Shown one piece after another: positions 19,498 through 32,580 of a stretch of DNA of 64,000 nt. This DNA comes from Kalmusia sp. IMI 367209 (lineage: Eukaryota; Ascomycota; Dothideomycetes; Pleosporales; Didymosphaeriaceae). The notes beneath the pieces were generated by a model. The model had not been told where the DNA came from. It was given only the letters and a program-made list of their open reading frames with translations, and did no database searches. The position numbers and the translations under genes were made by a program. The stretch's first letter is position 1; every line of letters begins with the position of its first letter. Location of the stretch: positions 558,001 to 622,000 of the forward strand of contig JAPEUQ010000016.1 in NCBI GenBank assembly GCA_027946365.1, written 5' to 3'.

Positions 19498-20329
19498 GAT
19501 GATGGATTATCGTAGATAGAGGAAATAAATGATATTGTTTATCCTCAAAGATGGCTAAGATTCGAAGAAACTGTTAAGGTAAGTTTTACACGAAGGTGTT
19601 CTGAAGGAAGAATAGAGGCTCAAAGGTATCTTGAATTTATACTTGATGCCAAAAGCTACAATATGCTAATTAGCGCCATCATGAAACGCTGTTCTGGTGA
19701 CTAAAATTCAAAGGATAGCTTTGGGTTAGTCGAATTTCGATCCGTGCTACTTGTGTGGCTCTTTCTCGTGCAATGCTACACAATGACTCTATCCTACGCT
19801 CCCAAATACGTGCGTTATATTGCTGCGAGCACCTCAAGCCACGTAAGTCAAAATTTCATAGTGACATGTCAGGCAAGGCAATCGCCGATGCACCGTCTGG
19901 CTTTGAATTCAATATCCTGGTGTAACAAACAGCTCGATCTGATGCATTTTTGTCAACACCTATCACAGTCCACAAATTTAAAACCCTATCAAATCTTAAT
20001 CAAGCAACTTCTCAATTACCTTCGTTGGGAATTCACATCACTGCCTAACTCGACTCCGGATCTCTTCATGCACGACGTTGGATTGGCTTAGATGTCTTTA
20101 TATGATACTCTTATATCTAATACTACATTATACTGTTGTCAAGAGAACTCAGAGGCTAGAAGGTGCGAGGTGATAGGCCCGGGCACTGGGTCTATTGAGT
20201 TCTCGGTGTTTCTTGAGTAATGGATGATAACGATGGGAAGAGCATGAAGGCAAACATCAATGCAACGGATCGGTATAATATCATTTCCAACTTTGATTAT
20301 GGTTATCCTCCTCTTTGAGTATGAATCAC
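19498..20329. other. AT-rich intergenic region
   Basis: Upstream of the orphan gene and downstream of the MFS transporter. Only short unconvincing open frames (for example 19744-20091). Confidence 0.5.
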
Positions 20330-21986
20330 TCACATTACCATTATGAAATTTGGATCTCTATCGTCCCCCTTGCCTTCCCAAGCCGCATGCTTTCCGCTAG
20401 CCTTATCACGGTTCAACTTCCACACCCATGCCACGTTTGCTGCGACCCTGTCTTCCGTTAGCTTTCGTCTTCGGCCCGCGCGATCGTTGTTACTTACAGC
20501 ACCCACGCTGCGCAGAGCAACCCGAGCATAATTCTGTGACTCTTATGGAAATGCAGACCCTCCTTCTTTTGGTAGACAAAGCTTGCCACGAACCCGCCAG
20601 CGTTGGCTATCATGAGCTGCAGCGCCGAGGTCGTGGCGCGTTTGTAATGTCCTGCGGAATTGTTGCTGTTCCACGAAAGGATGCATGGCACAGAAGCGTA
20701 CATGCCTGTTGCCATCATGAAAGTCATGCCGTACTGAACGTGAGGGTTTGTGCTCTGCGAAATGACTCCGTATCCGATGATAGCGATGGGCAGAGTGGCA
20801 AGCATAATAGGACCGCGCAATGCAAGCTTATCGGAGAAGATGGCGACAAATACCGTGCAGACTGCTGCAACAGCATACGGAATGACGGTCCAGAGCTGCG
20901 CTTCGTTCGGGTCGCTGGCAAATTTCAAGTTGTTTATAATAGTAGGCAGAAAAAGGCCGAACGAATACAGCCCGCAAAGGATGGAGAAATAGGCGAGTGC
21001 AGTCAGCCAAACTTGCACGTTGAAGACGCCGCGTTTGACTTCGTCCCAAGAGAACGGCTCGTGCGCGCGGTTTTCCTCGTCCAAGCGTCGACGAGCATGC
21101 ACCTTCTGTTCGGCAGACAGGAAGCGTGCTGATTCGATGGAGTTTGGAAGTCCGAAGTAGCTGCACGCGCCGATGAACACGGTAAGCAGACCCTCAACAA
21201 TGAAGATCCATCTCCAGCCGGCGAGACCACCCTTGTGCCCAATTGCATTAAGTCCACGAGCAAGTAGTCCACCGAAGGCACCAGAAAGAGAAGCTGCGGT
21301 GTAAAAGATGCCGATGCGTAGTGCAAGTTCAGTACGCCGGTAGAAGTGCGATAGATATAGGACCTACAATCGAGTCAACAGAATTTAATTAAATGAACAG
21401 CAAAAAGATCATACCATGCCTGGCAAAAGGCCACCTTCTGCGACACCGAGCAACGCTCGAACAGCCACGAAGGATCCGAACCCTTTGACGAATCCGAGAC
21501 ACATGGTCAAAGTTCCCCAAACAGCGGTCAAGAGTGGGAGCCAGATGCGCGGCGACATTTTCTTCAGCACCAGATTGCTCGGCAGCTCGCTATGCGCGAT
21601 GTCAGCTCAGTAATAACCCCAAACGACACATCGAAATGCTTGCCTCGCAATGTACGTCGCGTAGAACGCGCAAAGCCCAATGGCGTACTCATGGTCCGTC
21701 ATGTGCGTATCTGCTTGCAGCCCCAGAATTTTCGCGTTGCCAACGTTTGTGCGATCAATGAACGAGCAAAGAAATAATAGCGCGAGAATGGGCAGTATCC
21801 TGTCATCATCAGTAAAGTCGGTAGCATGGGGGGGGGATATATGTGTTGTTACCGAACGTCCATCTTCCACAGCACCTGTCGCGTCAAGTGCGGCACGTCT
21901 CCAGGCTCGCCTGCCATTTCTGCGTCGAACCTTGCATCACCACTCTCGATTTTCTCGTCGTGCATCTTGTCTGGTGAAGAAGTCAT
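20330..21986 (-). CDS. MFS transporter, Dal5/Tna1-like anion:cation symporter family
   Basis: Plasma-membrane importer of small carboxylates or vitamins (allantoate, nicotinate, pantothenate-type substrates in the family); substrate here unknown. Exons in transcript order 21986-21853, 21799-21644, 21589-21415, 21363-20498, 20447-20330, giving 482 residues. Seen: FIDRTNVGNAKILGL (classic family motif), ELPSNLVLKK after TM2-3, GVAEGGLLPGM, the central loop SAEQKVHARRRLDEENRA, and NSNNSAGHYKRATTSALQ late. Intron 21590-21643 uses a GC donor (GCAAGC); no GT donor gives the expected IASELPSN join. The Met at 21986 (MTSSPDKMHDEK) is preferred; an in-frame upstream Met exists at 22064. Confidence 0.9.
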
Positions 21987-23412
21987 GACGGGTGGACCTC
22001 CCGCTCTTTTCAGCTCTGTCGAGGGAGAGCTGTGAAAAGTAGTCAGCGAGGTGAGCAGGTACAACGTTACCGTCCACTGGGCGTCCGTTTAATATATGCA
22101 GGCTAATGACAGGCCGGGAACGGTGGCACAGGGCACCAGGTTGAGCTTCCCCGTGGGGTGCACAAAGCAAGGCCTCCAGAGCTAACGACCCATGACTGGC
22201 CATCGAGGTAGCAGCGGGGAAAGATCGTCATGAGCTTGCCAGCGGCAGCTGATTTGGCCCCGAAGCTTTCTCGAGCATGTAAAAAGCGCGTCACCCCGAG
22301 ACGCTAATCTAGACAATCCAACGACTCCATCTTTCGCCTTATCCACACGGCAGAGAGCAATTGAAGAGCGACGAGAATGAGGAGCTTGGTGGGTCCGGTC
22401 CCTGCAAGCTCACCGAAGCTTTCTGGCGCCCGAGCGCCGTTGCCAACCGACGGGAGGGGTTATGCCAATGTCTGGGCGCATTGGCAACGCAACACACCTA
22501 CCTGTGGACGTACGCCGAGCTGAACAAAGCTCCCAGGATGTCGGTGGACGAACTGGGTCCAGAGTGGGCAGGTCTCTGATTCGAGAGCCGACGACTGACC
22601 AAGGGCAAACCGGGCTTGTACACGAATCCTGGAAGACTCCCGACTGCATCCTATCACGGCTCGTTCGTTCACAATACTCCAGAACAAGACGCGTAGATTG
22701 AGGATGTGGATTCGAATCACTGATTGCAACGGGAAAAGTTCCTATGACTGAATAATTTAGGTACCGTAGAAAGGCCTGTCTCCGAGAAACGCCACGGCGC
22801 ACCACGAGCTTGTCCGACGATGCGCAACTCGGCGCCGAAGCCAAAAAATGATATCGAATGCGGAGAATGCCATGGGAATAGTTCGCGGCACCGAGATTGT
22901 ACTACTGTGGCCGGCACAGCTTCTGGGCCTCGATTGCGAGCCTCCCGAGTTTCGATTGCACTCTGAAGCTTGAAAAGCGACCTGTGACAAAGACTGCGAA
23001 TACAGGTAGAGAGAGCGCGAGCTCGCAAACGTATATGAGTAGAATCCTGGAGTAGTTTAGAGGACCATGGTAGCATTTGAAGTGCTTTGCAGTGGTGTCT
23101 CGACCTGCGAAAGAAGCGACAGCACGCCCGGGTGTGGCTTCATTCCTGTGTATTGTTTCACGTGTTTCACGAAGAATCGTCGAGAACAGCTCTCGGATAT
23201 GCCCTGGACACGTCTTGTCCCCCGATATCCCTTCAGCTCTCTGATAAACACATCGAATCGTTCTCGATTGGATGTTACACGACTGTACGATGCATCACGG
23301 ACCCGTTCTATATACGTATCCAAAAATAATAATGATACTGGCAACTCAGAATATCAGCCCACTTCTATAGCACATATATACACCCTCCTAACATCCCGCG
23401 ATTCTTTCTTCT
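21987..23412. other. Intergenic, MFS upstream region
   Basis: 1.4 kb holding the MFS promoter side and the 3' flank of the CoA-transferase gene. Several 200-430 base open frames overlap on both strands (for example 22410-22844 minus, 22717-23076 minus, 23067-23489 plus), but none has recognisable protein character. Confidence 0.5.
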
Positions 23413-25144
23413 CTATTCCTCCATGTTTTTCAAATCCTTGGCAACGCGGAATTCTGCATCTGTCTTGCTCCTCACATCCTCCACACTGACGCCCTTCGCT
23501 ACCTCTGTTAACGTCAATCCACCCCTCTTTCTATCCACTTCAAATACACACAGATCTGTGATGATAGTGCTGACACACTTTGCACCAGTGAGAGGTAATT
23601 TGCACTCCTGCACGATCTTGCTACTGCCGTCCTTCGCCACGTGCTCCGTTGCTACAACAACTTTAGTAGCATCTGGGTTGCCAACAAGGTCCATAGCACC
23701 GCCCATGCCTTTGAAGACCTTGCCAGGTATCATGTAGTTCGCAAGATCCCCGGATGTGCTGACTTGGAGAGCGCCGAGGATAGACACGTCAACATGGCCA
23801 CCACGAATCATGCCAAAAGATTCGGCGCTGTCGAAAGTTGAGGCACCTGGGAGGAGTGTAACGGTCTGTTTGCCAGCGTTGACAATATCGGCGTCGACTT
23901 CTTCCTCCGTCGGATGTGGGCCCATGCCGAGAATACCGTTTTCACTCTGCAGCCAAACCTTCGTACCCTCCGGTACAAAAGTCGCTGCCATTGTGGGGAT
24001 GCCAACACCTAGGTTAACATAGTATCCGTGCTTGAGCTCCTTCGCTGCTCGTCGTGCGATACGATTTCGACGTGCAGCATCTTTACTCTCTTCTGACACT
24101 TTTCCATCGTCTTTCGGATCGCGGAGCTTCTTGATCTCAATGTTTTTTGGTGCAGTGGCTGGGACGATGCGATTGACGAAAATGCCGGGTAAGTGGATAT
24201 CGTTAGGGTCTAACGAACCGACGGGGACGATTTCTTCAGCTTCCACGATCGTGAGACGCGCCGCTTTGGCCATGATGGGCCCGAACGCTTTGGTCGTGTA
24301 TCTGCGAGAATTAGCGACAGGTCTGCATCGCATTTATTGCGTCTTACCTAAATACACAATTGCCCTCTTCGTCAGCTTTCCATGCCCTCAGTATTGCAAC
24401 GTCTCCGGGCAGGGCAGTCTCCAGTAGGAACTTCCGGCCGTTGAATTCACGAGTTTCTCGTGGCGTACCATAGCCGATCGCATTGCCTTCGCCGTCAAAC
24501 TGCGCTGGGATTTTGCCATCTTGTAGCAATGTATTGACTGCAGTGGGAGTGTAGAAAGCCGGGATGCCCGCACCAGCAGCTCTTATCCTCTCCGCCAATG
24601 TTCCTTGTGGGCACAGCTCAATTGTGATGCCACCAGAAAGATACTGCTTCTCCAGTGCTTTGTTATTCCCTAAGAAGCTAATGATGAGCTTGTTGACTTG
24701 TCCGGATTTTGTGATCAGGGCCAGCCCGCCTACATCTTCGATGCCAGCATTATTGGATACGGCGGTGAGCGAATGTAAAGATTTCGCGCCTCGATTTCGG
24801 ATTGCGTGTATCAAAGTCTCGGCAACGCCGCATAGTCCAAACCCAGCGCTCAGCACTGTCGATCCTGATTGAATGTCTGCGACGGCATCATCGGCGGACT
24901 CGAAAAGCTTCGAGCGAGAACGATCGATCTTGGGTACGCGGGATGCTGGAATAGTCTTATGTCTCTTCTGCAAGGCGAATTTCCATCTTCTATCTACACT
25001 TTGTGCGGCGCGCAATTGTTGTGGTATTGGTCGGTTGGCGCATATTCGCGAGGGGAGCGTAAGCAATAGACGTGAAGAGGCTGGGAACGCGTCCATCATG
25101 AGTACGAAATGGGTGAAAAGGCGCTTCAATTGCGCGAAAACCAC
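23413..25144 (-). CDS. Succinyl-CoA:3-oxoacid CoA transferase
   Basis: Mitochondrial enzyme moving CoA from succinyl-CoA to acetoacetate (ketone-body use; some fungal relatives act as acetyl/propionyl CoA transferases). Exons 25144-24348 and 24301-23413 join to 561 residues. Subunit-A-like half: LSAGFGLCGVAETLI, YGTPRETREFNGRKFLLE. Subunit-B-like half: HGYYVNLGVGIPTM and the catalytic glutamate in QSENGILGMGPHP, ending GMGGAMDLV and SVEDVRSKTDAEF. A basic, Ser/Arg-rich presequence (MDAFPASSRLLLTLPSRI) fits mitochondrial import, and starts at 25099 or 25096 are as likely as 25144. A Zn2Cys6 regulator lies just upstream on the same strand. Confidence 0.95.
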
Positions 25145-25671
25145 ATATATTCGTACGGAAATAACACCGGGTACTACCGGTATCGGCTATGCAGTGTCGA
25201 CGACGGGTGAGGAGCTGCGCGCAAGCTGGGACGCAGCCGAGGACGGGTAGCTATGACGCGGGAGAGGGTGGGTTCGATACGGAGGTAAAAGTAACCCCGA
25301 AGTGGGGCTGCACGGCATCCGTGCCGGGGTCGCTGTGCCTCTCAACACCATACACTCGTGGGTGTATACTCTTTTTAGCTACTTAAGAGTACATTTGCCA
25401 TAGCTGTATTGATATGAAGATGTTGAAAGACTCGACTATGGATTGTGGCTTTCTCTATAAGGCTCTTGTCCATGTTAGCAAGGAGCCTATCGGATGAGAC
25501 GCTGGTGCCACAAATCCAACGGTCAACGTGGACAAATGTCGCGTTCGAACCATGAGAATAGGGTTCGCGCGGTGCTATGGTGAGGTTCGTCGATCATGTG
25601 ACCACTGTCGAAAAAGTGAACCAGGACAACAGTCGGAAGTCGTAAATGACGAGACAGCCGAGATGTTCTCA
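25145..25671. other. Intergenic between CoA transferase and Zn2Cys6 regulator
   Basis: 527 bases: CoA-transferase promoter and regulator 3' flank. No gene seen. Confidence 0.5.
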
Positions 25672-27963
25672 TTAAAATCCAGGATCCATCGGGTTGATCC
25701 AGTCCATCCACATGAAAGAGTTGGGATCCTGCATTGGAATATCCAGGAGCGCAGAGTTAAAGTCCCCGACATTCATCACGGTCTCGATGATCTCGTTGCC
25801 AGACATTGCGGAAAACTGGAGTGGCTCCGTCCATGCGGTGGGCATTTGATATTGCGGTTGAGATGAAGACTGCAGAAGGTCTGCGGCGGGGGCAAACAAC
25901 GAGTTAGTTGCCGCAGCTTGGGGTTGAGAAACGTAGTTGAACGATGTCGGCAGTGCTGGCGGTGGGAGTTCTGGCGCCCGCTTGATCAGTTCACGTAAAG
26001 ACTTCCCGTAAATCACCGAGGCCCCATTCCTATGGCTTGGTGTACTTCCTATGCGCTCCAGGACTGTAGCTGTCTCTTCAATCAAATTGCGAACGCTTGG
26101 TGCGAGGTTGTAACTTCCGTATGGAGACGGCGCGCTTAAGGTTAGTGCAACGCAGGCGGCGAAGCAGATCATTGTGACTGTATTGTTGGGCATCGACTTC
26201 AAGCGCACCTCGCCTTGTATTGCTACGCGCATGACATTCAGTGCTGCCGACAAGGTGGATGCGCGAAGTAAGCGCTTTACTTCGAGTGGTGCAGTAGGGT
26301 GGTTGATAACATGGCTATAGGCCGACAACCGCGTGTGTGGAAGGAGAATCTCTACATACGGCGGCAGAATCTTTTGTTCTCCCTCACCGATGGTGTGGGT
26401 CCATTTTGCGATCCATGCGTTGAAGAAACCCTCAATTATTGACTCAATGTCTTCAGCAACTTTTGAGCCGATGTCCGTAGTTTGGTATGAGTCGCATTTG
26501 GACCGAACGGCCCGAAAAAGGTCGTCTAGATCTCGTCGTAGCACGGCCATAGACACTAGCGGCCCGTCCTGCGGATCTGGGGTCATGTCCATATGCCAAG
26601 TGTCGCAATACGTGATCAACGGAGTAACAGTAGCACAAAAGCTACGACCACGAGCTAGACCTATGCCTCGATCTAACACAAAAAGTGCTATCCAGGCTCG
26701 CTCTCTCCTCCGAAGCATCTGTTTTCCTAACTCGGATGTGACTTCGACATCTTCAAAACCGTCCATGTTTAAAGCTTTCCTCGCATCAAGGCAATGGCCT
26801 TTAGGAACCCGCTTCAACACGTCTTGGTCGAAGGACGACGATGGAACGATAATTTTGTTGAGCGACAGATCTAGTGCTATGCTCAGGGCTGTTGACATGT
26901 AGAGTCCAGTATCATCGTCTCCAGCATTCATGCCGGGATGCATCCAGGGCACATTTACCATGAACGCTATGACGATTTCGACGGAACGAAACCTCCTCGC
27001 GATCACCTGTTCAGCCATGAACTTTCTATGCACCAGCAGGCGCTTGCACATGGCGGCAGCTGATGGCAAGAATAATGATGACGCGGCCAGTAGCGAGGTC
27101 AGAAGGAATGCGGACTGTCGGCGGCAAAAAGCAAGCGTGTGGGTCGCCGTATCCGTACCCCAACGCGTGTGGGCTAGCTTTTCGTGATAACTAATAGAAA
27201 ATTAGATTCTCGAGTCCAGCCAATGAATCTACATCGAACAACAGTGTCGCCAGGGGTTGACTCACAATGACAGCAACAGCTCAGCTTCCTCTTCGGTCAC
27301 TAGTCCTAAATCAATCGGATCGTAATTAGGACCGCGATCGAGGCTGGCCTTGATGGGGAGAAAGAAACGGTGGACATCTGACTGCTGGTCCACGTCACTC
27401 CCTAAATGGGATATGGACGGGGTGAACGGATTGTCGCTAGACTGCGGTGAGGTCAAGCGCAAATCCGAAGCGCGAGCGAGCAGTTGAAGGGGATTTTCGG
27501 CATCGTCCAAAGCCTGTTGGTCGTCGCCCACGTGCGCCGCTCCATCTGATAGCACAGGAACGCTGCTTGAAGGGCTACTAGTGGAGGAAGCCCGACTACC
27601 GCGTGCTTCGAGAAGGAGCTGCTGCAGTTGCTCTACAGTGTTCTCACTTGAGCTCGTCGGATCCGACTTGGATTTCTTGATCGCCTCTTCGATCTGGTGG
27701 AGAGCCTTCTCGAGTCCGGTTCGCTTGCTGAAAGCTGGTCAGAGATGGATGTTAAGGTCGAACCTGACTTACTTCCTGACTCCTTTCTGCCTTCCGATAT
27801 GAAACCCTCCTGGTATAATGCACTCGGTCCCTGCATGCAGGCATTTCTCGCAAACATCGGCTCCAGGCCCTCTCTTGCACCGGATCTTGCTCTTTCGGCA
27901 GGCCAGGCAAGCAGCCTGCTTTGTGGACATTGGCGCGAGAATATATTTGGGTGTCGGTGCCAC
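25672..27963 (-). CDS. Zn2Cys6 fungal-specific transcription factor
   Basis: Exons in transcript order 27963-27773, 27727-27266, 27190-25672, giving 723 residues. The binuclear cluster is close to the N-terminus: CLACRKSKIRC, then a loop and CEKCLHAGTEC, spacing C-x2-C-x6-C-x8-C-x2-C-x6-C. It is followed by a linker and a coiled-coil-like dimerisation stretch (GLEKALHQIEEAIKK, VEQLQQLLLEA). The middle-homology region begins at LLSFYHEKLAHTRWGTD and includes VPWMHPGMNAGDDDTGLYMSTA. The acidic, aromatic C-terminus (DPNSFMWMDWINPMDPGF) looks like an activation domain. Target genes unknown; the neighbouring CoA-transferase gene is an obvious candidate, by position only. Confidence 0.92.
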
Positions 27964-30599
27964 TCTATGACTCCCAGTTTGCTTCTCAAAGCGTGCGACG
28001 TGGTTGCGACATTTGAGATCCAGCAGAGAGAAATTCGGTGATCAAGCGGTAGTGTGCTCGGAAAACGCAGGTACGCTGTGTATTTCTTGGCACATGCTGC
28101 ACTGCGAATCCAGCTACAACGTCATATGTCATCAAGCAGCTGGCGCTGATGCGAAGAGATCATAAGCCGCCAGCAGCGCAGGTCGACGATGGAGGTGAAA
28201 GAGGTTTGATGCAGGGCATCCTGAGTAAGCTCGTCTTATGAGCCGCACTACTGCTCTCACAGCTAGCGTCATCGTTCGTGACCGCCCCATGCCGACCACC
28301 AACACCTTGCGATCTCCTGCATCCCAGTCTAGCATTGGGCTTGTTCGAATCTTTGGGGACTTCATTGCTGGAGTGGGTTAGATCGGTATCTAAGCATAAC
28401 CTGTTTCTTCCGATAGAGCGCCGCTAATGACCAAATATAACGGCTAACAAGCTGCGTCATCGCGTGTGGATACATCAACAACACCCTACCAAACGCTTCC
28501 TCACTCCACCACGACGCGTCCTATGTTCGAGAAAGATCTGACTACGCTTTGGCGATCGCATGCTTTGCATAAACCCGAGTTTGACTCGGCTTTTCAAAGC
28601 ATTTGAAGAGAAAGGAAGAGATCCGATCCAAAAAGGATCGCGATTGACAGCTGTGGCGTTGAATTGATGGTGAAAGCGCGCATCAAATTTAGAACCTTTT
28701 TGCTTCAGCACATGTACCAAACGCAATGTACGTTATAGAAAGGAAGGTCAGATACAGCTCAGTGGCTATACCGGAAGTCATCTACTTGCCGATCCTGTAG
28801 GTTTGTTCTAGCGACAAATGGCAAAAATGAAGAGTCTTTGACTTTTCGAGTCGGTGACTATTCCACTCAGTGCAAGCGCCCATACTCACAAGTCGTAGCG
28901 GTGTCGCGGATCGAGTCTATTTTTGTGCAGACCACGGGTACCAGGCAAAATCTGTGTTGGTGTATAAAGCACAGTCGGTATAATGGCCTAGTGTAGTGCA
29001 ACGATGTTTCAAAGCTCAAACCGCCAAGTCATTGACTAGGCTGTATGACTGGTCGGCTACTGAACCTCACCCTAGTAGATATCGCGATTTCTCTGTGATC
29101 ACTACCTTCTACCTTGTTCAAAACAATTCTTGCGGCGCCAAAAAAAGAACAAGGTTTACATTACCCCATAGCTCTTTATAGCATACACTTCCAGAGGATA
29201 AGATATCCTCTTCGTTATCAGTCTCCCACCTCCTCCATCGGTCTACTCCTTTCTATCAAATGCTACCTCCAGTGCATTGAGGTCTACATCCTATAGAATA
29301 TTCTCTAAGTCAAGATCACAATCCGCTCCTTTTCTCTAAACCTCATCTCCCTTCGTTAGTTCGTATACCCTCGGATCATAATGTAGAGTCTCGTAATAGA
29401 CGCTTCGCTAGGAGAGGGCTACTTCCATGGCTTTTTCACGGCCGTTTTCTTCGATTTCGATTTCAATTTTGTGAGTTTGGTCTTTAAGTAAGTCCTACCA
29501 CTTTCCACTCAAATACGTAGGAGTAGTTTATCTACGTCTCATATATCAACTTACTAATGGTTTTTTTATAGATGGATTATTAAAAAGATAAGAGAATTAC
29601 TATAATGAAATGAACTACTCCCTACTACCTCTTTCCTCCTTCTATCCTAGCTTACCACCCCTCTATAGACGTAGGCCAGGTGCATTCATAATTTAGAGTA
29701 TGCCAACGTAATATAGTCCGTAGTTAGGAAGGTTACTATAGTTACACGGAACTCTTATAGGTTCTACGTACGTACGGGAGTTATAAAAAGGAGGCGTACG
29801 ACCCATACATCGTAGAGAAAAAAATTGAAGTTCTTACGAATCATAGATATCACTAGTCTTAGTATTAAGCTCCCCCTTAAGTGCCATGTTGCTAGTCTTT
29901 ACGTGTAATGAAGCCAGCCTTGACAAGCCCCTCCGTGGATCTCAACTCCCATGGTGCCGTTTCTCCAAAGCTACACTGCTATTGAACATGCCGAATATTT
30001 CGCAGCGCCACACAATCCAGCGGCATCAGACAACTATATACGAAGCCTACCAAGCCAACACTAAAACTCGTTACCGCTCCAGGGACTTCTATCTCAGTCC
30101 GTAATTACGACGATACCCAGTTTAGGAGGTATAAGGCTATGGACTTGTATGAACATCGCTATAAAAGGGGTTTGTGGAATTATACAGGTTCTTAAGCAAT
30201 TCATAATTCACGCTACCAGACGAAATAATCAGCAGTATATTACTGAATGAAGATACGCGGACGGTGAAACCCTTTAATATACGACTACGAAAGTTGGCGC
30301 GACCTATTGCTTTGCCTTGGAAAAGTCTGTCATTGAGTCACAATGCCAAATCGATGAGAGAGAGCGTTTGTAGGCTATCTTCGAGTACTCCAACAATGAT
30401 TGGACAAAGGTTCGCTACGATTCTTTGTTTCCAATTTTGTTTTGAGCGGAAGTACGATTTAGATAAAATATTATCAAAAGATTTACATTTACTGCACCCT
30501 CACGCACGAAATGGCAGACAATCAGGATTAGAGACACTTATATATTAGGATAAATCCCTGAGGAGCACTCAAGGAGGTGTACGAAAATATATAGGATTG
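27964..30599. other. AT/TA-rich gene-poor stretch (left part of accessory island)
   Basis: 2.6 kb with increasing A+T and conspicuous TpA from about 28.9 kb rightwards, many stops in all frames, and no supported gene. The texture fits sequence degraded by repeat-induced point mutation. A GATTTC-type short repeat is at about 29452-29467. No LTRs or target-site duplications recognised. Confidence 0.55.
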
Positions 30600-32580
30600 G
30601 TCACGTGACCTAGCCGTATGCGGCCCAAGGTGTCCCAAGCCGTCAATGCATACATCGAACATTATATTTCAAAGCTACCCGAAATTCAACATGATGAGCC
30701 CCTCCGACATTCAATACAAGAGAAAATGCAACGAAAGACTGATGGCACTTCTCTAAGAACACTTGTTATGAAACAACTGAAAGATGCGGATGTTTGGAAT
30801 GTGGGGAAAGTCCTCGATGAAGTCCCAGCGGAGCTAGAAAAGGTATGTCATCAAATTATGATGAAATACAACAGCTGCGACGTCAAAATCCAGAAATTTG
30901 CCGACAGATTCTCTCCACGGTGATGATAACGTATCGTCCGCTGCACCTGCGGGAACTCCATGCCTTATCCGGCCTGCTCCCACATTTGTAAGACATGAAT
31001 CAGGCAACTAATATTGTGAAGATTTGTGGCTCGTTTCTCACAATACGAGAAGACAGTGTCTACATCATTCATCAATCAGCTCGAGACGTCCTGGCCGATA
31101 AAGCGAGCCATAACGTCTTTCCTTGCGGAATTGGAAATATTCATTACCCGATCTTCTTGAAACCGCTCCAAGTCATATCTATGTCGCTCCAACGAGACAT
31201 ATACAACCTACATGAGTTAGGGTATCCTACCGAGCATGTTAAATAGCCATATCCGGCCCCATTAGCAGCGCCGCGCTACTCGTGTATCTATTAGGTTGAC
31301 CATCTTCACGACGCGATTCTAAGGCTATCAGAAGGAACGTCACAGATTATTCTCTCAAACAAGCACCCTAGGTTTGAAGACAACCTTCGTGATGACGGTA
31401 CCGTTCATACCATCCCCAAAGAGAGGTTTCTTTACTAGCTAGAGACTCTCAGCCTTTGCAAAGCTATGTCAAAGGGACTAGTGTCAATAGAAAAACTCAA
31501 AATTCTGCTGCAGGTAACGCAAAAATCTATACGGTATAAAGCACCTACTAGCGTGACCTAGGGAAGAATAAACGCGCCTATGTTGAATGAACTAGTTAAA
31601 GATGCGCGCCGGATTATCAATTACCACAAGCACACAGTAGAAAACAATCCTCTTCAGGCATATGCGTGGGCACTGCTCTTCAGTCCAGTTCGTAGCCTCA
31701 TCAGAGATATTTTTAGGAAGGAAGAGCCAGACTGGGTAGTGATAAAGCCAGATATGGAAGTGAACTGGAGCCCCTGCTTGCAGATGCTTGAAGGGCATAG
31801 CGACTCGGTCTAATCAGCAGCTTCTCTCACGCATCAGCCCGAATTGTATCAGCATCATCCGATAGAACTATTAGGATCTGGGACGCCCGTAGCGGCGAGC
31901 ACCTCCGGACGCTTGAGGGTCATAACGACCACGTTAGATCAGTAGCTTTCTCTCACAACTCGAGCCTGGTCGCATCAAAATAATTTTATGCTATCAAGAT
32001 CTCGAACACTAGTAGTGGCGGTCACCTACAGACATTCGAGATTAGTAGTCTGCTTGTCACGCCAGGAGCCTTCTCTAATGACTCAACCCGAATTGCGTCA
32101 GCATTGTGCATACCAGGTCGCAGACAAACTATAGAGATTTGGAATGCTAGCAGTGGCGAGCACCTGAGACCCTTGAAGCCGTTGCGAGTATGTTATCTCA
32201 GTAGCTTTCTCTCCCGATTCGAGAATCGCGTCGACATCGTACGACAAGACGGTCAAAATCTAGGACGCCGGCGGCAATCCATGCCTACGGAACTTGAGCG
32301 TAGTAGGGTACTCTCCGTCATATCATTTGGTTCCACTGGCTACTATCTTTACACGATAGTAGCGCTATTATTATCAATGACATTAAAACGCCAATTAGGA
32401 CGACAGCTGGTACAGAACCTCAACCTCGTAAGCGTGAGCATATGACACTAAGTTCAGATAGCACGTAGATAACATATGATTTGAACAAACTACTATGGCT
32501 ACCCTCAGAGTATCGTCCTTTGTCCTCTACTATATATGGGAGAATGATTTGTATAGGTTGTGAAAATGGGAAGGTAATGT
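30600..32580 (+). pseudogene. NACHT-WD40 (HET-E/NWD-type NLR) pseudogene
   Basis: Fragments in shifting frames follow the order of fungal HET-E-like NLR proteins. First comes post-NACHT helical sequence (VSQAVNAYIEHYISKLPE; VGKVLDEVPAELEKVCHQIM), then after a frame change at about 30880 TYRPLHLRELHALSGL and a TAA at 30989-30991. Next are IVKICGSFLTIREDSVYIIH and QSARDVLADKAS; a block with TAG at 31436-31438 where Trp is expected; NPLQAYAWALLFSPVRSLI; EPDWVVIKPDM; and WD40 units ([42 protein letters not shown]). The C-terminal piece LLWLPSEYRP / GRMICIGCENGKV runs to about 32570. The N-terminal effector domain and the nucleotide-binding P-loop were not found. Such genes act in heterokaryon incompatibility and immunity-like recognition; this copy cannot encode a full protein. 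Confidence 0.8.

Noticed and set aside
22410..23489. Several overlapping 100-150 codon frames between MFS and CoA transferase
   Set aside because: Frames on both strands overlap one another, have biased Arg/Ser/Pro composition and no motif; chance frames in GC-balanced DNA.
25255..25290. GGTTCGAT box resembling a tRNA B box
   Set aside because: The flanking bases do not form a T-arm stem or acceptor stem, and no A box precedes it; not a tRNA.
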